Below, piece after piece: positions 58,857-64,000 of a stretch of DNA of 64,000 nucleotides (the first letter of the stretch is position 1; each line of letters begins with the position of its first letter). Origin of the DNA: Lophius americanus (taxonomy: Eukaryota; Chordata; Actinopteri; Lophiiformes; Lophiidae); the NCBI GenBank assembly GCA_037951165.1, contig JBBDHG010000014.1, positions 3,683,001 to 3,747,000 on the forward strand. Reading direction: 5' to 3'. The position numbers and the translations under genes are program-made. The notes beneath the pieces are model-generated. The model was given only the letters and a program-made list of their open reading frames with translations, was not told the DNA's origin and did not search any database.

Positions 58857-58944
58857 TATATCAATAAAGACTTTCAACTTGAATGTTTCTTTCATCGAGA
58901 TCCAGATAGTGATTTAAATGTTTCCTTAATTTTAATGAGCAGTA

Positions 58945-59825
58945 GATCATTTGTGTTCCTTCTTTTTTTTTTGTTATTTTTATATGAACAGCAGTCCATG
59001 CATGCAAGTTTTTAACTGTTTAGTGTATCCATGTTCTCTCATGTTTGGAGATGTGTTGCAGAGATTTGCAGTTAGTGTCAGCTATGTTAGGTGCAGAGAC
59101 AAAGTAAAGACAGAGGGTTGGGGGGTTGTAATATATCAGAAGGGGCATCAGTATTTTAATTAAACATTCATGAAGGCTCCAGAGGAACCACTTACTATCA
59201 CGTGCTAATGAAATAATGGTCAGCAACTCCAGTTTTGTTTATTGAAGGAAGCTTTTTTGTCAACCACTGAACAAGAGTCTGCCCTTTGTTAGTTATAGTG
59301 TTTGTAATCAATTAAAAACATTTAATATGAGATATTCGATTAGTATGAAATTATGAAATTTACTAACTTGTAATGTTTTGATCATTTGAGACACTTATGT
59401 GGTGTGCGGGTCAATTTTACCCAAGAGTAAGAAATGCTGATAAAGAATAAGTAGATGCACACACACATACCCATACTCTTACACACACACACACACATAA
59501 AAATACACTGTCGAAAGCAACTATGTTCTGGGGTTTCAGGTTATGGCTCGGGACCTAAGTCATTTAATTTGTTGGGATCTATTCCTTTTCTGTCAATTAT
59601 GTGATGTACACTCTACCCTCTGAGCTAAAATGTGTTGATCACATACAGAAATATTAGTAACAGACTATCTTTCCAAAGAGCCGCAAAGCTGCATTCAGAG
59701 GCGAGACGGTGAGGTCCAAGATGGGGAGACAGCGGAATACGAGGATAATGTGGAGACCATTTCTGAATTTGATAATGAATTTGATAATGAATCATTTGAC
59801 AATGATTGATACTGATTAAGGACAG
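58945..59825. other. unassigned AT-rich sequence with a CA tract
   Basis: A (CA)n tract lies within 59457-59500, interrupted by 'tacccatactctt'. At about 59760-59805 a short acidic-looking repeat (gaatttgataat units) occurs. No gene recognised. Confidence 0.4.
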
Positions 59826-60252
59826 TATGGTGGCACAGTGGGCAGCATAGCTGACTCACAGTATCAACTCAGGCTTCAAATCCAGTTCTGGGACCTTTAT
59901 GTGAAGGGTTGCGTTTTCTCCTTGTGTTTGTATGGGTTCCCTGCTGGTACTCCAGCTTCCTCCCACAGTCCATAAAATATGCAGCATAGGTGATTTGGAG
60001 ACTCTGAATTGCTCGTAGGTGTGAATGTTTGTCTGTATTCTGTCTATGTGTTGGACCTGTATTGAACAGACGGCTTGTACAGTGTGTACCGATCCTATTG
60101 TCGGCTGTCAGCTGGGACAGACTGGTGTACACTCTGGACAAGATGCCGGTTCATCGAAGGGAAAAAACGTAGAAACAGACAATCAGGGAATTTAAGAGAC
60201 ACCAGTTCAACCTTCTTGCTGTGGAGCTGTGCAAACCACTATGTCACCATAG
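59826..60252 (+). repeat. fold-back repeat with tRNA-like heads at both ends
   Basis: The left end is the SINE-like head: A-box-like tggcacagtggg (59831-59842), B-box-like ggcttcaaatcc (59872-59883), then the 'ctcccacagtcc' body and 'tgtcagctgggacagactgg'. After about 60160 the sequence turns round: 'gaatttaagagacaccagtt', 'aaccttcttgctgtggagct' and 'accactatgtcaccatag' are the reverse complement of the head region, with part of the middle deleted. The outer ends tatggtggcac and its diverged complement are about 427 bp apart. Confidence 0.65.
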
Positions 60253-60536
60253 TGAAATCACAAACATGCATTAGCAGCACTTACTATTAGACGTAAAATG
60301 TGAAAGAAAAGAAAAGAAAATGTATCTAGTAAAATCCAAATTTTTCAACACATATTCTAGGAAAAAGTGTACTTGCTGTTTGTCTGTTAGGTCCTTTAAT
60401 TTATCTCAACCTGTAAACTTAGATGTTTTTGGTTTTTTGTCATGACCATAGATTAATTTCCTGTGTAGGCCTAATGCATGCATTTACAGCTACACTGTCC
60501 CCAGTTATTTCCAGTGGTACTGCTCAAATTCATTCA

Positions 60537-60692
60537 TATTGTAAGCTCTCCTTACAAAATGAACAAAGAGTTAAGCGTTAACCTTATATGTTTTAAGTAG
60601 ATCAATTAGCAAAAGCAATTTCTTTCTGCTATATAAATAAAAAACATAAATAGCACTAAGAACTATTAAAAAGATAATATCATTAATGTGGA
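60537..60692 (+). repeat. uncharacterised repeat 'X', right part
   Basis: It aligns with 63832-64000: 'atattgtaagctctccttac', then 'aaaatgaacaaagagt.aagc', 'aagtagatca..tagcaaaa', 'tttctttctgct' and 'ctattaaaaa'. It stands alone here, whereas at 63.8 kb it directly follows the left part. Confidence 0.75.
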
Positions 60693-60741
60693 CCATAATA
60701 GCGTACCTTGTAAATAGGCCTATGCTGTCATTCCCAAAAGA

Positions 60742-61130
60742 AAGTGTATGTCCCCAAAATGTCCCTCAACGAACTCCTCAAATGAAATGTTATGTCCACA
60801 GTATTTTTCATAAGAAAGTGCTCAGAGTGAATATAAAAAGAACTATTAGAGAAAAATATGAATATTATAAGATCGATCTCTTTGAGTCGATATATACGCA
60901 CCAAATTTGAACTAAATCAGACCAATACTTTTAGGGACTGTTGGAAATAGAGAACTGACCTTTCCCAAATTCTATCAATTCTTTCCCGGTCTATGGGGGT
61001 TTAAAATTTGAAAATGGCCAATTAATTCATTTTGAGAAAAAACATTAATATGAAGGATCTGCAGTGCTGGATCTGGTGGTGAACAAGGTGGTGATGACAA
61101 TTCCATTATATCCCCAACTGTTTGGGTATC
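60742..61130 (-). repeat. terminal-inverted-repeat family, copy E
   Basis: The right end in window orientation, 'attatatccccaactgtttg', read in reverse is the family head: 'ttggggatataatggaattg', then 'tcatcaccacc'. The left end 'tatgtccccaaaatgtccc' is the opposite terminus. The body has 'ctgacctttcccaaattcta' and 'taaatcagaccaatactttt', complements of blocks in copies C and D. About 390 bp, non-coding. Confidence 0.6.
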
Positions 61131-62060
61131 TAATTGTTCACTGAAACTCTTGATTGCTATGGCTTAAGTGGAGGGGGAAATGTGGTATATTTTTACTATT
61201 TTTGACGAACTAACCAAGTGAAAATAGTAACTATCATTGTTATTTACAATGATAAGCAATTCCAAAGCCCGGATGAAGCCCAGGAGTTGATGGAGCCTCA
61301 TCTCTCTGATTAAGTGCTTCTTTTTGAGTGTATTAAACTGATTCTTGAGTAACAATTGTAATCAATCCTTGGCCTTAGCCCCATTGAATAAATTCACAGT
61401 AGCAGCCAGTCTAGATGGCTGTGAATATTTTTGAGCAAAGTGGCCACATACTCGTTGCTATCACAGGCTCTACGTACTTAGCACCAATCACTTGAAGAAT
61501 CATGAATGGCACATAGCCAAAATCAGCAAACTGACCCATACTGAGCAAGAGTGAAAAGTGGGATGAATATGTATCTGAATAGTTAATCTCTGACACTCTT
61601 GATTTGTAGCTCAAACTTCAACTTAAGGTTTTTGAAGTTTTTTGAACTGCAAAATGTTTAACCAGTCTCACAACTGTATATGCTTGTTGCCATGCTCAGT
61701 TGAACATAATTCTTATAATTTTGGACTCTAATTTAAACTTTTATTCAATACATCACATCTATGATATTACTTCTTTACTCTGACATACTGTTAAACATGT
61801 GTAACATTTTTTTATAATATGTTTGGCTACTTTCAATTAGGTGTCACCACAGTGCTGTATTTACAGTATTGTTGAGCTAAAGAGATGGGATTTAAGGCTT
61901 TTTGAAAGGAGCCGGGTCTTGTTGATCCTTTCCTTTCAAAGACCGTTCGAAAGAGAGGCTCATTTTCATATTTATTTATTTTTAAGAAGCCAGCCTGGGG
62001 GAAACTCATTTTATTCGGGAAATATTCACTGGGAGTAATGATAGGGTAAGATTTTGATTA
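61131..62060. other. unassigned AT-rich sequence
   Basis: No gene or repeat recognised. Confidence 0.4.
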
Positions 62061-62130
62061 GAATCATTGATCTTAGACATCCCATCAATTTATATATTAT
62101 ATTGGTGGGATATCTGAGTTTGAATTATTC
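62061..62130. repeat. imperfect 29-bp hairpin, pre-miRNA-like
   Basis: The arm 62061-62089 (containing tcttagacatcccatcaat) and the arm 62101-62130 (containing attggtgggatatctgag) pair with a few mismatches and one bulge around an 11-nt loop. The size and pairing resemble a microRNA precursor or an aged short inverted-repeat element. There is no seed I recognise. Confidence 0.6.
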
Positions 62131-62169
62131 TGAAATATTGCTTATGATTTCATTTTGCATGTGTGTAGC

Positions 62170-62574
62170 TAGAGTGATAGTGACCTGACTTCCAACAGTA
62201 CCTGATGTGGAGGCAGAGACACTAGTGCCGTCATTTTTTGACTGAGTTCTTGTACCTGGTGTGGAAGCAGAAGAAGCACTGACGGTGTTATTTTCACTTT
62301 CAGTGATTGAGACTTCATCGTCACTGTCATTGTTGTCGTCAGAATCAGTTGGTTCCCTCCTTTCCTACCCATATTTCACTGTTGAGTGTCGCGCTTTGAA
62401 GTGGCGATATAAATTATTTGTTGACCCGGACTTGAATGAGATATTTTTACGGCAAATATTACACTTTGCATTACCATTTCTTTCATCAGAAAATTGCATC
62501 CAGATGCTGCTGCATTTTCTTTGGTTCATTTTGTCTTTTTGAGTCAACAGCCACTTTAAATGAAGGGTGTCCAC
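62170..62574 (-). pseudogene. hAT transposase BED zinc-finger exon remnant
   Basis: Minus-strand translation over 62365-62574 contains SSIWMQFSDERNGNAKCNIC, then SGSTNNLYRHFKARHSTV. This is a BED-type zinc finger: aromatic residues (W, F), C-x2-C (CNIC) and H-x4-H (HFKARH). BED fingers sit at the N-terminus of hAT transposases and domesticated ZBED proteins and bind the element ends. A stop follows soon after (KYG-stop). A Ser/Thr/Asp-rich linker can be read on in other frames to about 62170. No catalytic domain follows, so it is a fragment. It is not visibly joined to the hAT piece at 33 kb. Confidence 0.72.
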
Positions 62575-62689
62575 CCCCTTCTTGAGACCGCTGCGGTACT
62601 AAAGCACTCATGTAAAAGCAGTGTGAAAAAGGAGGATCTTCTGTTTGCTGCGACGCAGTTCCCATCGATTGTGTTAAAGTGCCAATGGA

Positions 62690-63110
62690 TTTGGTTGGCG
62701 ACACATGGCGGGTTCTGGGTCAGGGCGGGTCCAGTGTGCGTTGGTTCTCGGGAACGCGGGCCCTACTTGTAATGTGGAGCAGTCGGCCTCCGGCTGGGCC
62801 TGGGGGCCTCGTCTTCTGTCCCCTCCTGGGCCCTGCCTGTGGGTGCTCCCTGTGTGGCCCCCCAAGGGAGCCTCGGTTTGCTCCCTTGGGGGTATGTATC
62901 GGGGGGGCTCTGTCATCTCCGTTGCATGGCCTGCCTTGCGCCAGATATCATGGCGGGTCTCGGCTGTGCGGGGTCTTGGGGTTCTGCTTGCGATTGGGGG
63001 GATGCTGTTCTCTGGCCGGGCGGGGGGTCCTCTTTCTCCTGTCCTTCGGAGGGCCTGTTTTTGGCCGAGGCGCTTCCTTCCTCCTTGCTGGCTTTCCCCC
63101 TTCAAAAAAA
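62690..63110. other. GC-rich island of unknown origin
   Basis: The base composition changes abruptly from AT-rich to strongly GC-rich, with G and C runs, and returns to AT-rich at about 63112. Overlapping open frames occur on both strands (a 213-codon plus frame from 62679, a 165-codon minus frame ending at 62674, others of 160 and 114 codons). With so few A/T bases stops are rare, and the translations are Gly/Pro/Arg-rich without domains, so I do not call a gene. It could be an inserted repeat, LTR or CpG-type island. Confidence 0.55.
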
Positions 63111-63444
63111 GGGAAATCAATTTCTCCCATCCCCCAATCTCCATTTCTGGTCCAATGGCCTCATCGACCAATCACACATTTAAATAAACTAGTAAAATAC
63201 AGTTCACGCAACTGGAGGAGTATGAAAGACTCCTTTTTTTGCAGACTAAGATCTGTCTTGCACTGCAAGGTAGCCAGATCCTCTTTCTGCCTGACGAGGC
63301 AGCTGGACAGGATAGGTTAAATTGATAGCTTTTATTTAAAACAATTAGCTCGGTAAGACAATTATTTCTCTCTTTTACAATTGTATGCTCAGAGCTAGAG
63401 TGTGGTATTTTATTTTTCTAAAGAAAATAATTCACACAATACAT
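63111..63444. other. unassigned sequence between GC island and repeat X
   Basis: AT-rich sequence. It includes 'gactcctttttttgcag', a minor echo of the hairpin arm at 50.63 kb. Nothing else recognised. Confidence 0.35.
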
Positions 63445-64000
63445 TTGTTACCTCTTACTCTAAGTCCCCATTTGCGGCCGCTGCTCTCCTTTATTTTCAC
63501 TTCAGTTTAATATTTCTAATGAATAAATGCTCAACTACCTCCGTGGTCACTGACTGGACATATACTGTTTACCTTTGCTTTATTTAGTGTGACACTGATA
63601 TCGACATTTTACATTTGGTTCGTTGTTGGTTTCATACAAAGAGAAAAATTGTAGACACAAACTTTACCTACATTTGTCAAATGCAATAATGCTGCACAGA
63701 TCACATTCATAAATTTGTCTGCCATTGGTAATCCGCTGAAAAAATCTCTGAATTCTTATTAATAGGAGATGGGATATGTCCTGAGCTCTATCAGAGCTTT
63801 GTATACATGTTAATTATTTATCTGTTCGCCATATTGTAAGCTCTCCTTACAAAATGAACAAAGAGTAAAGCGTATAGAGTTTCTTCCATTTATTTTTTAA
63901 GTAGATCAAGTAGCAAAATCAACTTCTTTCTGCTCTACAGATAAAAAACATAAATCATACTAGGAAAACTATTAAAAAAGATTTTTACATTAAAGTGGAC
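63445..64000 (+). repeat. uncharacterised repeat 'X', left and right parts joined
   Basis: The first part (63445-63835) aligns with 50815-51200 and the second (63832-64000) with 60537-60692, in the same orientation. They meet at 'tctgttcgccatattgtaag'. The copy runs off the window. No coding frame of note. Confidence 0.75.

Larger units (their letters stand above)
52112..58944 (+). mobile_element. Tc1-like DNA transposon split by a Gypsy insertion
   Basis: The left terminal inverted repeat begins at 52112 (tacactgctcaaaaaaaata, then agggaacactt). The right end, about 58905-58944, reads 'aaatgtttccttaattttaa' then 'tgagcagta', its diverged reverse complement. The transposon body runs from 52112 to 53246 and resumes at 58857-58944. 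The intervening 53247-58856 is a Ty3/Gypsy element that has inserted with a TATA direct repeat on each side. Without the insertion the copy would be about 1.2 kb, shorter than the usual 1.5-1.6 kb because the C-terminal part of the transposase is deleted. Confidence 0.82.

Noticed and set aside
62674..63320. Long overlapping frames in the GC-rich island (213, 165, 160 and 114 codons)
   Set aside because: They overlap on both strands, are Gly/Pro/Arg-rich and domain-free; scarcity of A/T removes stop codons by itself.

Overview
The window reads as non-coding vertebrate DNA, most likely from a percomorph teleost fish. It is AT-rich, has stop codons in every frame over most of its length, and is strewn with fish-type repeats: L2-like and RTE-like LINEs, tRNA-headed SINE-like repeats, a Tc1-like element, a Ty3/Gypsy element, hAT fragments, and long (TA)n, (AAT)n and (TATC)n microsatellites. 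I found no host exon, rRNA or functional tRNA gene that I could defend. All recognisable coding sequence belongs to transposable elements, nearly all of it broken.

Layout. Bases 1-20,000 are mostly unique AT-rich sequence carrying a minus-strand SINE (1.7 kb), an RTE-type LINE tail with paired perfect hairpins at its edge (2.5-3.2 kb), several tRNA-headed SINE-like fragments, an L2 3' end (7.3-8.0 kb) and one copy of a terminal-inverted-repeat family (16.2-16.8 kb). At 20.9-22.6 kb lies a minus-strand L2 LINE that kept its 5' region and its RT C-terminal half but lost about 2 kb between them. Bases 23-36 kb are largely unassigned, with LINE fragments near 29 and 32 kb and a hAT transposase fragment at 33.1-33.4 kb. 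Two copies of the inverted-repeat family flank an L2 tail at 36.0-37.7 kb. A near-complete but decayed L2 LINE occupies 41.2-45.0 kb on the plus strand; its endonuclease region contains a tiny insertion of the same family's 3' end.

The most structured part is 52.1-58.9 kb, a three-level nest. A Tc1-like transposon was split by a Ty3/Gypsy LTR retrotransposon, and the Gypsy gag-pol region is interrupted by a minus-strand LINE. The Tc1 right end can be picked up again immediately after the Gypsy 3' LTR. The last 5 kb hold a fold-back repeat, a hAT BED zinc-finger fragment, a GC-rich island and an uncharacterised repeat that also occurs in pieces at 50.8 and 60.5 kb.

Another recurring theme is near-perfect inverted repeats with arms of 12-28 bp and short loops (2.5, 10.5, 36.9, 47.9, 50.6 and 56.0 kb). 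Several sit at repeat boundaries and look like fold-back or template-switch mutations rather than genes. I see no prokaryote-style system, CRISPR array or operon. Family names are from memory of protein and repeat consensus patterns; no database search was possible.
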